A stretch of 64,000 bases of DNA from Pomphorhynchus laevis (lineage: Eukaryota > Acanthocephala > Palaeacanthocephala > Echinorhynchida > Pomphorhynchidae), in contig WNNJ02003677.1 in the NCBI GenBank assembly GCA_012934845.2, positions 1-64,000 of the forward strand, read 5' to 3'. Shown in pieces: positions 35,144-46,899 of this stretch. The notes below the pieces were generated by a model, which saw nothing but the letters and a program-made list of their open reading frames with translations, searched no databases and was not told where the DNA came from. Position numbers and translations under genes: made by a program. The first letter of the stretch is position 1; each line of letters begins with the position of its first letter.

Positions 35144-35632
35144 GACTCTGTCTAGGCCTATACTACCAATCCACCCAGATGCTCTATCCCTCCAGCAAAC
35201 AAACTTCTCTCTCTTGAATATCTTCCAGAAGGAAGACTGAGAAGGGTTAAGACGAGCAATGCTCGTCTTATCCTTACTCAGCTAGAACCAGTATCTGGTA
35301 CGCCAGTATTCATTCGAGAGCGTCTGTTTGGCAGAAGAAGAGGGGTCAGGGAGCTGCAGCAGTTTGGCCAGGATCCTGAGTTTCGTCGGAGTGGGACTTA
35401 AAATGTGACCTGTATAGGTAGTCGATAAAAACGCGATGGCTTGCAAAGAGAGATAGGAATTAAATCCGGATAAACTCTCATTGCCAATTCGGGGTAAGCG
35501 TTGGATAGCTGCTTGGAAGAAAGCTACCCTGATGGGATCAAAGTGGAATCTTCTACAAAACAGGGAATCCTCTTCTATCCGCCAACGAATCAGGTCATGG
35601 GAGGTGGACAGATATTGTCGCGATTGCTCCGT

Positions 35633-36220
35633 TCAAAAGGGTTTAAGCAACCACTTCTCGTGTAGCAATAATAAGTCTAGGAGTGAATTAATTGATGTGC
35701 AATGAAAGGTGGGTGACGGTGGTTTATGTATAAGATAACCGTTCCTGGCTCTGCGGAGTGCTGCATTAATCCAACGACCAGTTCTGTCGTTAAAGTCACC
35801 TAGTACCATGTCATAGCCGCCGTCAATTATCCCATCCATGAAGACACGATTCTTGTGAATCTCTCCTGGATGAATATAGACGTTGGCTAGACTGATGCGT
35901 TTACCGTTCTTGACGAGTGATACTAAACAAGACAAGGCTGGACACGAGTAGTTTAAAATGAGGGAGGATCTTAATGAGCATTTAACTAAGGTCAAGAGTC
36001 CTTGAGATGAAGAAGAGTGAGGAGGGGTTATATACGGAGTATAGTTGGTATAAATGTGCTTAGGGATAAATCGAGTAATGTCCTGGGGGAGGCGGATAGA
36101 CCGCGTCTCCTGAAGGACTATAACATCTGCGTCTCCACCAGAGAGAAGCCTAAGGGCAGAAGCGCTTCCCGAATTCCACTGAATAATATTCAGTGAAAAA
36201 GGCTCGGGCTTACTCACCAT
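35633..36220 (-). pseudogene. I-type LINE endonuclease, copy B
   Basis: A 195-codon open stretch starting MVSKPEPFSLNIIQWNSGS, with VIVLQETRSI (catalytic Glu), SLANVYIHPGEI and YDMVLGDFNDRTGRW (LGDFN box), and INSLLDLLL near the end. APE-type endonuclease of the LINE, contiguous with but not in frame with the RT part. Confidence 0.8.
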
Positions 36221-36377
36221 TGTGATGAATTAGTTGGAGTGGAAACTGTCAACCTAGACTGAGCCAGGTGTAAAAGGATTACCCTCTCACCACCAGCCCC
36301 AGCCTTAGGTGACGCCCCCTGGGCGACACTATCTTCATTTCCCATTTGAGACCTGCCCTTGAGAAGCTTACCCATTT

Positions 36378-37540
36378 TCAAGGGTGGAACTTTAGGGGCC
36401 GAAGCCCCCTCTTCTTAGTTGCTGGAATTGGTGGAGTTGCAGGAACAACTGGCGTCCCGAAGAATGAATTAACGAAATTCTTGACTAGCTCCTTCATGGA
36501 GGCTAATGTAGAACGTTTGCTATAATCGATCAAACGGATGATGTCAGAATCAGAGAGTTTACCAGAGTCAGCATTTTTGTTAGTAGCTGCAGCAAAGGAT
36601 CTGGGAGGATAAGTAACAAACAGAGCCTTGTAAGCTTTGAAAGCTTTACATCTCCTTGACCACGCTGGATGGTTTAGCTTGCAGTTAGAGCAGAACGCAA
36701 GGGCCGAACATTTATTACCCGCCACAAAATCTGGGCAAGTGTCTTGTCCGCAAACCCCGCATTTCTGGGGGAGGCACATGAGGACTTCCAGTGTCCCCAC
36801 ATATGACATCCGCCACAGTGGGGGTAAGTTAGATTGTCCTTGTCTATTAATACGAATTTCAAATTATATCCCATAAAGGGGTTGTTATTGTTGTTCGATA
36901 ATAATCTGGCATGGCTCATTTCCGCTGAACAAAAGGCGATTGGGAGGGATGAATTGTCCCTCCCCTTGAGTTGTCTTATGTTGCTTATTGTAAATTTATT
37001 GTTCAACCAATTGAAGTCCTCCTCCTCCAATTATGGAGGGAAATTAATTATTTTTAGAGTGGACATGATTGGTTTTATTTTTATAGAACCGATGTTACTG
37101 TAATTTTCAGAAAAGAAAACCATATTTTCTTTTAGATAATCAGGGGTTTAAAAAGAGATTCTAATGGAAGAGTCATAAAACTTCACATTGTTAAATATTA
37201 CCCTGTTCTCGTGTATATTTACGAAAGTTTTCAAGAATATTTTGAAATAATTGTGCTTTTCGATTGGCTTAAGTATTTTTACCACACAAAGATTCAGTAG
37301 TTTAGGGACGGGGGTAGTACCCCGTCAACATGCAAACAAAAATCGTTACTCAGATTCCATTTTGGTTGAAGATAACTTATCTTTGTTAGATGAAATGTCC
37401 ATTACTAGCTCATTTTCGTTGAATTTTGTTGTGATAGTAGAATTTTTTGAACTTCCGACACGCACTTTCTCGTTGCACATTTTTTCTGACCATTTACTCT
37501 TAAAACTATTTATACCACTCAAAAAGAATACTTTCAAATT
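36378..37540 (-). pseudogene. I-type LINE ORF1 (gag-like), copy B
   Basis: Pieces in order from the 5' side: KPIMSTLKIINFPP and LNNKFTISNIRQLKGRDN (RRM-like start, also present in copy C), then zinc knuckles CGGCHMWGHWKSSC and CGVCGQDTC, and a CSNCKLNHPAWSRRC block, then a basic C-terminal tail. Spread over at least two frames. Role in the family: RNA binding and RNP formation. Confidence 0.65.
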
Positions 37541-37850
37541 CTACTTCTTTCATTTATCAAAGAAAACCAAAACAATATCATAAAGATATAAAAATATCAT
37601 GAAATATAAAAGATAAATTATGCAATGCTAAGCACAATATCATACCATTATTCTCAAAAGTTACGACGGCCCAAACAATACATCATTCAATTTACAAAAA
37701 TGGCAAGATCAAAAAGCAAGCGAAAAATGTATATAAATTAAGGATATTAACGCTACCGCCAGTCAGACTGAATAAAAATATTTAGCCAGATAATCAAAAA
37801 ATTTAAACAATATATATTTAAAAATATTTACTGATAACTAAATATCTGCT
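37541..37850. other. AT-rich spacer between two LINEs
   Basis: Nothing recognised. Confidence 0.4.
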
Positions 37851-40165
37851 TTATTGTTAATTATTAATATATCGAGAGCTTTGAAAACACGCAATCTCGT
37901 AGTCGGTAATTCGAACGTTTATAGCTTTTTAGGACAGTTCAATGAGCTAGAAAGCCTTGTATCATCATGCAGTTATGTGTCTTTATCACTATGTCTTGGC
38001 TTCATTATTACATTGACGATAACACTATGTGCATTTGAAATTATCACTTATTCAGAACTGATCGTGCTTCTGGAAAACGTGGTGGTGTTGCCGCATATGT
38101 ACGGCATGGCTTGTCAGTTTAAGAGATTACTATTGTGTGTGATCTATACTATTTTTATGAGTTCTTATTTACTATTTGTAAAGAGTTGATTAGTGTCAAA
38201 ATTTACATTTTGTATCGATCTCCATCCGTGCAGCTGACGTTTGATATGTTGCAGGTCCTCTTCGCAAGTTGTTGCTCGTCATGTCCCTTTATGCTTTTGG
38301 GTGACTTTAAACTTCCAAATAGAGATTAGGATAAATGTGCATCCAGCAACTGTTAAGGAACTGAAAAACAATTTTATAAATTCCTAGTTATTGATCTACT
38401 TCTTGTTCAGTAAGTTCTAAAGCCCACGTGTACATCTGGGTCAAATTCGGTCTTAGACCTTGTATTTACACAGCGCATTGTCAATATTGTAAATTTACAG
38501 TATGACCCTCCAATTGGCAGTAGTGATCACTGTCTTTTCATTGGAATTTCAGTATAGTCTTCGTGGCAATTCAATGCCAAATTCAGTGCTGAAAAAGAGA
38601 GAGAGCTTGGTCTAGAGTAAATAGTTGTGATTTGTTGTCAACCCTTTGCAATCGTAATCCTTATAAGCTACATTTTTCTAGGGCGACTGATTACATACGG
38701 TCGTTAAACGATAGCTACCATAAATATTTGATATTTTTGATCCCTTACGTCTGGTTCGAGCTCAATCATCTCGTCCGCGTTAAATTGATCGGGAACTGCT
38801 ATTGGTTATAAATTATAGCTTCCAGTTTAAACATGCTAAGATTTTCGTCCAATAAGTCTCACGAATATTTTTTAAAGATTCTTTAACGTATTATTGTTAA
38901 GAGACTGCGTCTACATTTTGATCATACTCATATCCTTGTAGACTCTCAACACGGTTTTAGGTCAAGTCGCTCTTGCTTGACCAATTTATTATCAGCTCTT
39001 GAAGAATGGTGGATGCTCTCAGTGATGCTAACTTGGTTGATGCTTTATTTTAGACTTTTCTCAGGCATTTGACAGAGTGCTTCTCGAAGGAATAGTATCA
39101 TTATTATGTCACTATAGTGTTTTATCGTGAAATATGTAATTGGGTGAACAATTTTCTTGTTAAAAGTTCCTTTAGAGTGAGTATTAATAGTACACTTTCA
39201 AAGAGCAGAAAAATCTCAACGGGTGTTCATCAGGGTTCTTTATTTGGTCCGCTACTATTTATTATCTTCCTTAACGATTTGCTTTTACGCTTCAAAAATT
39301 CTCACTTAGCATTTACTGACGATGTCAAAATTTGGAGGATTGTCAAGAGTTCGTCGGATTGTACTTAAATACAAAGTGATCTTGATTGTTTATATACCTG
39401 GTGTCTGTCAACTGGTCTTTTGCTCAATTTTAGCAAATGTGTGATGAAGGGAATTGACAAGAGCAATATTCCTTATACGTATAATATTAGTGGATATGAG
39501 CTAAGTAAAGTATCTAATCACAAAGATCTGGGAATCATCGTTGACAAAACTTAAAACCAGATTAAACACTGATAATGTTCGTAGAAAGGCTATACGTAGT
39601 GGAAAATACATTTTCCTTAAATTTCAGCTCCTGTCTTCAAAACTTTATTCGTTGCTGTTGTAAGACCGCGTTTATAAAACAGCGTACAAGCATGATTCCC
39701 GATTACTAAGAAAGAAATAAACGACCTCAACACACTTATGCGACGTGAATATCGTATGTGCATTGATCTCAAAGTCTACTCGTATAATATGCGTTAAACG
39801 ATGGTAGATTGGATTATGTGAGACTTAGGCTTGTCTTACTTGACCTTTTATTCATTTGGGTGATGATTCACTATTGATGTATTGCCCTCCTAGATTTATC
39901 TTTAAAAGTAAGGCGTGCGTGCTCACAGTTGAACTATGTATAAACGTTCAGATGGTCGGTTGGCTAGATCGTGGATGCTATCTCTCAGAATTTTAAATAT
40001 TTGAAATTCGTTGCCAGATGAAATTGCTGCTCTCTCGAACTATAAAATGTTCAAACGAAAATTTCGCTATTGAATAATGATTCCGACTAATAGATTGTGG
40101 TATCAATGGGAATGATCAACATTATTATTTTTTCTCTATTTCTTCTGATCTGTCTGAAAAGCCCT
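37851..40165 (+). mobile_element. Jockey/CR1-group LINE, plus strand, decayed
   Basis: Endonuclease pieces (RALKTRNLV; RTDRASGKRGGVAAYVRH near 38060; ILYRSPSVQL and MLLGDFKLPNRD at 38200-38329; SDHCLF near 38527). RT pieces: DSQHGFRSS near 38940, FSQAFDRV near 39057, STGVHQGSLFGPLLFIIFL (39117-39368), TDDVKIW for the usual YADD. A tail IWNSLPDEIAA-like block lies near 40000. Many interruptions. It is a different family from the CR1-like copies at 25-32 kb. Confidence 0.75.
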
Positions 40166-40456
40166 AAGGCTGATACATGTTGTGAATAATGATATAAATC
40201 GGCCAAAAATACACCGGAGTATAAATAATATCATTTTCAAAGGATGATTGAACTATTGAACAAGTTTCCACATAAAGTTTTTTAAAAACTTACTATAAAA
40301 TTTGAAACACTTTGATATAAACACTTTGGTATAAACACTTTGAACACCGCTGTCTGAAATTCCTACAAAAGAATTCGGCCATTTACGATTAAAAATAGTA
40401 CAACAGTACTATTTGAATATATATGTATATATACGATTAAAATCAGATATACTTAA

Positions 40457-40885
40457 TCAGACCAAGAAATATAACCGAATTATTCTCGTAATATTCAAAG
40501 TCGCTACGTATGCCCAGTCATCCTATATGTGATGACAAACTTTAACAACGGCAAGAGCGTCTTCGCTCTGGCGTAGCTCATTAGTACTGTGACTACAATA
40601 ATCATACATATACACATCTACACACGCATAAACAATGTTCAAAGCTCATTCTAAATTATCTCTGATGATTCAGATTAAGGGTAGTTCTGCTTTTCAAGCT
40701 TTGAACACTGTTCAAGCGTATGTTAAGGTGCCTATGGATGATTATTATCGTCACGAAACTGATGAGCTCTGTTAGAGCGAAACGCGTCTGTTGTTGTTAA
40801 AGTTTGTCGTCACACATAGGATGACTGGTGTTACTAAGCGACTTTGAATATTGCTAGAATAATTCAGTTCTATTTCTTGGTCTGA
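40457..40885. mobile_element. Foldback element with hammerhead motif in its arms
   Basis: Arms of about 90-100 bp in inverted orientation: CAGACCAAGAAATA ... AACTTTAACAAC at left, GTTAAAGTTTGTC ... TATTTCTTGGTCTG at right. The right arm carries a complete hammerhead ribozyme core; the left arm carries a decayed antisense version near 40547-40583. Canonical Penelope-like elements are known to carry hammerheads in pseudo-LTRs and to occur as inverted copies, so this may be two inverted PLE ends. It encodes no protein. Confidence 0.6.
40748..40802 (+). ncRNA. Hammerhead ribozyme motif (type I, minimal stem III)
   Basis: Core CTGATGA at 40759-40765. Stem II is GCTCT-GTT-AGAGC (40766-40778, 5-bp perfect). 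GAAA is at 40779-40782, then ACGCGT (40782-40787) and the cleavage triplet GTC (40786-40788). All invariant core bases are present. Stem I can form between bases just before CTGATGA and TGTTGT after the cleavage site, with one mismatch and one wobble. Stem III is only 2-3 bp and self-complementary, a form reported to work as dimers in retroelement hammerheads. Activity is inferred. Confidence 0.7.
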
Positions 40886-41985
40886 TGAAGATATATAGAA
40901 TGCTATATGGTGTTTATGCCTCCTTGTGGAGAAAACATAGTGATTTATTTATAAGTACAACATCTTTATATATAAAAATTCTGTGAGAAATTCAGTGCCT
41001 TCGTAATCAACGAATACGCATGTGTGCCTTATATAAAGAATAACTAGAAGGTCTTCACACGCAACAAGCCAGTAAAAACGTTTTATGCACCTGAGTTTCG
41101 TCTACTATCGCGAGGAATTGCTGGTGTCTTTATTGTTATCACAAAAGCAGTCGAAACGCACCCTAAACAATTCATCGGACTGACGATGACTGCTGGGTGG
41201 TTAGGAACATCTCGGAGAAATACATTAGACGGTTGAAGATGATGACCAAAGTCCAATTATTTATCAGCAAATATGGATTAAAAATAAATCGTAGCCAACT
41301 TTGGATCCTGGACCGCAGTTTAAGCGATTTTTCGCACTACCTAATCATAAATATTGAATCAGAACTATATAAAGAATAACTAAAAGAATTTGGATCGTTA
41401 TATCCCCTTTATAATACGTATTTTGACTGATATAAATGGAACAATATTAATATTGTATTCCCGAAGAATTCGATTGACAACACTTTACACTTGAGTGAAA
41501 AGTATTAAGTATTCTTTTTTTATACAAACTTAAAAGTCAAGGTTATTTTTGACGATTTCCTTAAACACACTGTAAAAGCTTTAACTTTTAAACATCTACT
41601 TGTAGCTCATTTTTATGGAGCATATCGGAGATAATCTATAGAACACTTATCGAGCTTTTATGCCTCGGAAGTTGGGCTCACCAAACAAGACGAAATTTAC
41701 CGTGGTCAACAAATAATCACTCCAAAATTAAACAAACTACATCCAGAGAAGGTTGACAATTAATGGAACATAAAGATTTCTACCAACAGCTAAACTACGC
41801 GTTTGGTCTCTTGTTAGCTGAAGAGACTTTGGTAGAATTCAAGAAGTGCATTTTCCATTCACATTTTTCCCGGTCCAGATGCCGATGTAATTGTCCTTGA
41901 TGAATCCAAATCAATCCAGATCCTAGGTCAATACTCAATTAAAATAAATGAATAATTTTAATCAATACTCCACAGCGTAGACGTT
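40886..41985. other. Unassigned, possibly decayed coding DNA
   Basis: Less AT-rich than the flanks, with short open stretches on the plus strand (for example around 41197-41379 and 41560-41760) but no recognisable domain and no terminal repeats. Probably an old unidentified transposon. Confidence 0.3.
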
Positions 41986-41989
41986 GTTC

Positions 41990-42290
41990 ATACAACGTCT
42001 ACGTTCTTAATCTATGGCTTCTCCTCCACAATAAATCAAGAAATGCAATCCCTCAACATATTATCAAACTCACAATTCGATCATTCCTCTTCAACGAACC
42101 ACTCAACTTTTTTTTCTGTATCCCCTAAGTCTTGACACATTCCAGTCATTTTACTTATCATTAATATACTTCCTTCAATTTCATCAGCAAATTCATTTCA
42201 CATTTTATTTTCACAATTGGGTTTTATTTTAAATGGGCTTGTAAGCGCGCATAGATGCTCATGTGACTTTATAAATAAATATATCTATAT
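41990..42290 (+). mobile_element. CR1-like LINE 3' end
   Basis: Ends GGGCTTGTAAGCGCGC ... TCATGTGACTTTATAAATAAATA, matching in layout the tail of copy 2 at 31.15-31.22 kb (GTCATGTAAGCGTGCG ... TTAAAATAAAT). A short upstream stretch looks like the C-terminal end of ORF2. Confidence 0.5.
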
Positions 42291-42442
42291 CAATAACATT
42301 TAGCTATCTTTCTCAATTTACTTCGTTGCGCCTACAGTAACATATCTTATTTAGAAGATGACACTTTGATCCTATTAGAATGGCCTTGTTGAAAGTAGTG
42401 CGAGTTTGATCCGAATTAACTACTTCCATTATCAAATTAAAT

Positions 42443-43225
42443 CAGCTAACTGAGTCTGCGTATTGTTATATAATTATAAAATAAACAAAACATAATAATG
42501 CTAAATCAAAATTTAATAATTAAATAATAAAATTAATAATTGTTTTTAGATTTTCTATAATTTAAATCAAGTTAAAAAATAAAAATAAAAATAAAAAAAT
42601 AAAAAATAAAATTTAAAATAAACGTCATTTTTATGAATTGACTAATAAATAACAGACGTTGTATCAGAATAAGAATTAGAGGTCATCAGGAGGAACTGCT
42701 ATGCTATCAGGTTTCGGCCCCTAATTCCTCTACCCAACATAGCAGCGGGGCCAAATACATGCTAATGATGTATTTCCTCTGAAATAACTATCTAGTATCT
42801 TATTCTAATGCAAAGTATATTATTTATTATCCATCCATAAAAATTTGCCACTTAAGAGTTTAAATTTATTCTTTATATTATTGTGTTGATTTATATATTT
42901 TACTATTTTCTGCTTGATGTTATTTTTATAGTAACCTAGTTTAAAATATGTATCTATTAAATTATTTAAATGATTTTGAAGAAAGCCAATATCATTACAT
43001 ATTGTTGCAATTCTTAAAATTTCATTATTTAATGTATTATATTTTATATTATATGGTATGCATGAATGCTCATGCAAAAATATGTTTCTTGTAAATTTAA
43101 ATATGTCATCTTTACGATATAAATTATGAAAATTGTTTCGAAACTTATAAAGTTCGTATTTTCTGTCCTGGGTTTTCTGCTCAAGGTTTCGGCTAAAATG
43201 CTCCACCTTCTCAATATTTTCAATT
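42443..43225 (-). mobile_element. Penelope-like element copy (Naiad-like), 3' part
   Basis: Minus strand: the C-terminal part of the RT protein in one open stretch (43206-42820; CIPYNIKYNTLNNEILRIA ... IDTYFKLGYYKNNIKQKI), then the structured motif (42690-42752), then an AT-rich tail ending at GACTCAGTTAGCTG (plus 42443-42456). The same tail ends copies near 21.8, 62.4 and 63.2 kb, so this marks the element's 3' terminus. 5'-truncated. Confidence 0.65.
42688..42754 (-). ncRNA. Conserved pseudoknot-capable motif in PLE tail
   Basis: Three complementary pairs within 65 nt, given as plus coordinates: GGCCCC 42716-42721 with GGGGCC 42747-42752; CTGCTATG 42696-42703 with CATAGCAG 42738-42745; GAGGAA 42690-42695 with TTCCTC 42725-42730. 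The pairs cross each other, so they imply pseudoknots or alternative folds rather than nested hairpins. Also present at 63398-63460. Confidence 0.5.
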
Positions 43226-44589
43226 CGTTCCTACAAACTTACTCAAGAGAATATTAGAGTGCACGTTACAGACTCTAGCTGAGTAGGGATTGAGCTTGTA
43301 TAATACGCCTTAACCCTTCTTAGTTTATTATTTATTATTTATTAAGGAGAAATCTGTATATTAGGAGCAACATGTAATGTTTAATTGGTTCCTTAGGACT
43401 TGATGAAGTTTCAGCAGAGTCGATTTCCTACCATAGCTATGAAGACACTCCTTCGTCTCAAACACAACTTATTGATGTGCTTTTAGGAGCGTGAAACTGT
43501 CTTTGACTGATATCATTAACTCCTATAGTTCATATCGAAGACTATCAAAATCCAATGAGTCTATCTCTAATTATGTCTGTCAATTTTGACAAGCCGTAGA
43601 TAATGAAGATTACCATTATTTTGCTTTTAGCCTCATTTCTGATATTATCAATATTAATATATCACGAAGTGTAGTTTATCTATAAAAATTTAGGTGTTGT
43701 AATCTTGAAAACAGAATAAACGAAGTTGCAGATTTTTTTCACTTTTAAAAAGAACAAAATGGTCACTTTTGTATTGTTTCTGTACGAACAATTACACTTG
43801 GTTACACTTGAACTTGGTTATCCATGATTCAATGCAACCAGTTCCATCATAGCACGGCACAATACCTCTCAGCTTGAGCCTGCTCATTCGCCCGGTTAGC
43901 TTGTAATCGTGAAAAACAGTGTAAACGAAGTTGCAGATTTTTTTTCTCTTTTAAAAAATGTTAGAATTTATTAAAGTAAAAAATTAAAAAATTTAAAAAA
44001 TTTAAAAAAGAACAAAATGGTCGTTTTTATACTGTTTTGTTTACGAACAATTACAGCGATAGCTGGCGGTGTTGACAATCGGGGTAGTAAACGAAAAGTA
44101 TCATTCAAACAGCAGGCTTAACCAATTGTCGCCGTTAACCAAATGCCACAGGTGCCTAAACTTGTGAAGATCATTTCGATTATAAACTTTATCTTCACTT
44201 ATTATTTTTTATCAACCGGTAAGCGATTGCTTGTAGGGCGGGAAACCAAATATAAAAACAAACAGAAAAAATATAAAGATAACAATAATTGGAGGTATGA
44301 TAGCTGTAGTCCAATCGGTTGGAAGGTAGCCTGTATTTAGATATGATCTAAAGATGGCAGCTAGCGCGACATGCGTTACATAAGCCAATTTATGTAGTAT
44401 TATCGAGGGAATATCATCTGGACCTGTAGTGGTGTTCCGAGGTCGCTTACGAAAAAGTCTTATGAAAACGTTTGCTTTACGATTAAACGTTTGCTCGTAA
44501 AAAGGGTTTGCTCGTAAACCTCATAATCACTTAGTTCCACGAAATTTAATACTGAGAAGTTATCATGGATAGCTAGTGAACACTCGATA
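43226..44589. other. Repeat-rich DNA without a supported gene
   Basis: Contains a ~100-bp direct duplication: 43715-43810 and 43910-44060 share AACGAAGTTGCAGATTTTTT, AAGAACAAAATGGTC and ACGAACAATTACA. The second copy carries an AT-rich insertion of about 45 bp. A 65-codon plus ORF (44143-44340) shows no domain. Confidence 0.5.
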
Positions 44590-45560
44590 GTTCAGCAGTT
44601 GTTGAAATGCATCGGTTCTAACAACAAAACTGTTCTCAGCTGTATGTGTCTGTCTTCTTTGACTTTTTTTGCTTTATTCAATCGTATTTTTATTTCTTTT
44701 TTATATTGGCTCTTAGGCCCTTCGGGTTGCTGAAGAGGGTGGTTAATAAGTTTGAAATACTGTTTTATACCAAACTCGACTACTAAAAAATTGACCCTTA
44801 TATAAACATTAAACAAAAGTGGACTTAGAACGGACCCTCGATTGACTCCTTTTGAAAATGAAGCTCATATCGACATATATTGACCGATTTTTACAGCTGC
44901 AGTACGGTTAGTGAGGAATAAGCGGATATAAGCCAGAAGTGAACCATCAACACCACATTTAATTAGATCGTACAAAACAATACTGTGAAACTGCTCTATC
45001 AAACGCCTTTAACAAATTGAAGAAAATGGAATCAATATTTGAGTTTGCATGCCTTGCAGCAATCCAACTATTGCTGGCAGTAATTATATTGTTACTGTAT
45101 AATGGCCCTATTTAAATCCGTGTTGGTTGTTCCAGAGAACAATATTACGTTCGAGGTGATGTGATAGAGAATGCGTAACAACGCGGTCCATCACTTTACA
45201 TGATATGCATGTAAGACTTATTGGTCCTGTAACTTGATGCAAGGTATCAGTTGCCTTTCTTAAATAGTGGTCTGATAATAGATTTTCCTCAATCAAAAGG
45301 AATAGTACTGAATGTAATTAAGTGTTGAAATATAAGCAAAAGAGTTTTGGCCACAGCGGTCGCTTACTCACGGAATAGTATGATAAGGATACCGTCAGGA
45401 CCCTAAGACGTAGAGTGAGGTAGTCTATTTAATCCAAACATTATGCAGTTTATATCGAAATGAATTGTGTAAATGGTTTCGTGTGTCTCGTTAATCTGAG
45501 CTATACTAGCTGAAGGTTGAAGTTGAAGATCGTCTATCGGTTGATCTCAGTTTACTAGTC
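44590..45560 (-). mobile_element. LINE RT fragment, minus strand, decayed
   Basis: Contains TGPISLTCISCKVMDRVVTH ... LERNIVLWNNQHGFK (45296-45108), the RT box group RPISLT..CK..E and QHGF, followed by KAFDRA near 45005. Downstream pieces include NHPLQQPEGPKSQYKK. The family is probably within the jockey/CR1/RTE range; the precise clade is unclear. Confidence 0.6.
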
Positions 45561-46330
45561 AACTTACCAAAATCCTTAATACGCCAACTTCAACTCGTTA
45601 TCCACATAGCAGCTCGTATTTTATTACGCCCCCGATGCTTTGATCATATTTCTTGCCATATATTGCTTCTTAATTGGCCTAGCATTTCTCAGCGCGTCAA
45701 CATGCGCTTACTATTTCTTGCCTTTCGTTTCCATGCATTTGACTCAACATGCTATCTTAAACTTCCTTCTTACGATTCATTCCATATATTCTCTAACTCT
45801 ACGATCCAGTCACACAGGTATCTTAGCCATTCTTCATTCTCTTACACTTTTACACAGCTTATTTCAATCCAATTCCTTTCCTGGGCAAAGTCTGACCTGA
45901 CCTTTCTTCATTTCACAACTGTCCCTTTGGCGTATGTATCTTGTCCATTAAAACCAAAATTAATTAATTATTGGTGCTGGATCAAAGGAATAAGAAATTA
46001 TTTTTGATATTTCGCTAACTTCTGTTAGCATCTTCAGAAAATTACCTAATTAATTAATTTTCTAAAGATGCTAACAGAAGTTATCGAAATATCAAAAATA
46101 ATTTCTTATTCCTTTGATCCAGCTCCAATAATTATTTATCAATAATGGATCAATATCAACTATTTAAAAAACAAAATTCATTGTCGGAAATGCTAACGAT
46201 AAACCTGACATATTGCATCCTTTACATATTTGTTGCCAATGTACAGTACTTAATTTGATTTTTCCCCTGTTTTTATTTATTGGTGCACCTGTAGGTGGCT
46301 CCGTCTATATTTGCCACATAAATAAATATA
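45561..46330 (+). mobile_element. CR1-like LINE 3' fragment, interrupted by a MITE
   Basis: Plus strand C-terminal ORF2 block (QLVIHIAARILLRPRCFDH ... LLNWPSISQRVNMRLLF) parallels the RVLFRLRRFDQ region of copy 2. The 3' tail (hairpin 46286-46297, TTGCCACATAAATAAATA) appears after the foldback element 45965-46134, so the MITE inserted in this LINE. Confidence 0.7.
45965..46134. mobile_element. Foldback MITE, family 1, best copy
   Basis: Near-perfect inverted arms of about 75 bp (TAATTATTGGTGCTGGATCA ... and complement) around a short AT centre. Same family as 23544-23679 and 54507-54579. It could extend to about 46180 if the shared right flank belongs to it. Confidence 0.75.
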
Positions 46331-46449
46331 TTCTATCATTTAAATGAGTGTGCCAACTAGTTAAAAATAATTTAACATGTTTCCGGCAAAGCATCCCGAG
46401 AGTTCAAATCAAAAATATTGTTATTGATATTTCAGCTGGACACGCAGCC

Positions 46450-46880
46450 CTTTTCAATCTGAAACACAAACAGATAATTAAATAACAAGCATATGTATAG
46501 CTAAATAACCATATCGTGGCTTGTTGTGAATCAGGATCCCGTGTTCGTATATCCCGTAGGTTGAAACTACTTCATTTTACCTCCCTGGTGATTTTGTTAG
46601 TAGTAGACCTGATATCGCCATGAAGTAATTTTAATTACCAGTCTGCTTTGTTCCCCTCCATTGTGCTAGCGTTATATATTAGTAATGCTTTTTTATTAGA
46701 CTGCGATTTAACGCTTCTTCTTTCAGTATTGCCCTACTGTTGTCAAAGTCAATTGTATGACATGTAGAAGTGAAGTGCTTTAATAACTCAAAAGAAACGT
46801 CTTTTCCTTTCAGATTGTATTTATGCTGACCTATCCGTGTTGTTAGACCTTGCTTAGTCTGACCAATATACATCTTCTTT
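46450..46880 (-). mobile_element. Penelope-like GIY-YIG endonuclease fragment
   Basis: The minus-strand stretch 46873-46679 reads YIGQTKQGLTTRIGQHKYNL, then HFTSTCHTIDFDN and ILKEEALNRSLIKKHY: the second half of a GIY-YIG nuclease motif (YIGxT, R, the H-x-IDFDN box) as in canonical C-terminal-endonuclease PLEs. The GIY half is lost. Downstream sequence to about 46450 is probably element 3' DNA. Confidence 0.75.
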
Positions 46881-46899
46881 TAAAAACCAAATCATGAAA

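Larger units (their letters stand above)
34080..37540 (-). mobile_element. I-type LINE copy B, longest copy
   Basis: Minus strand, about 3.4 kb: ORF1 with RRM-like start and CCHC zinc knuckles (37.5-36.4 kb), endonuclease (36220-35633), RT (35143-34250), short 3' UTR and a tRNA-like end (34148-34208). The combination of gag-like ORF1 with zinc knuckles, an IIQWNSGS endonuclease start and a VYADDTTALFSGR RT box fits the I/Nimb/R1 group. Several frame changes and stops interrupt it. Related copies are at 2.7-4.8 and 57.0-59.3 kb. Confidence 0.85.

Noticed and set aside
42688-42754. Canonical hammerhead or HDV-like ribozyme call for the PLE tail motif
   Set aside because: CTGATGA and GAAA boxes are present but in an order that leaves no room for stem I, and HDV-like P3 and P4 helices are missing. 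Kept only as an unclassified structured motif.
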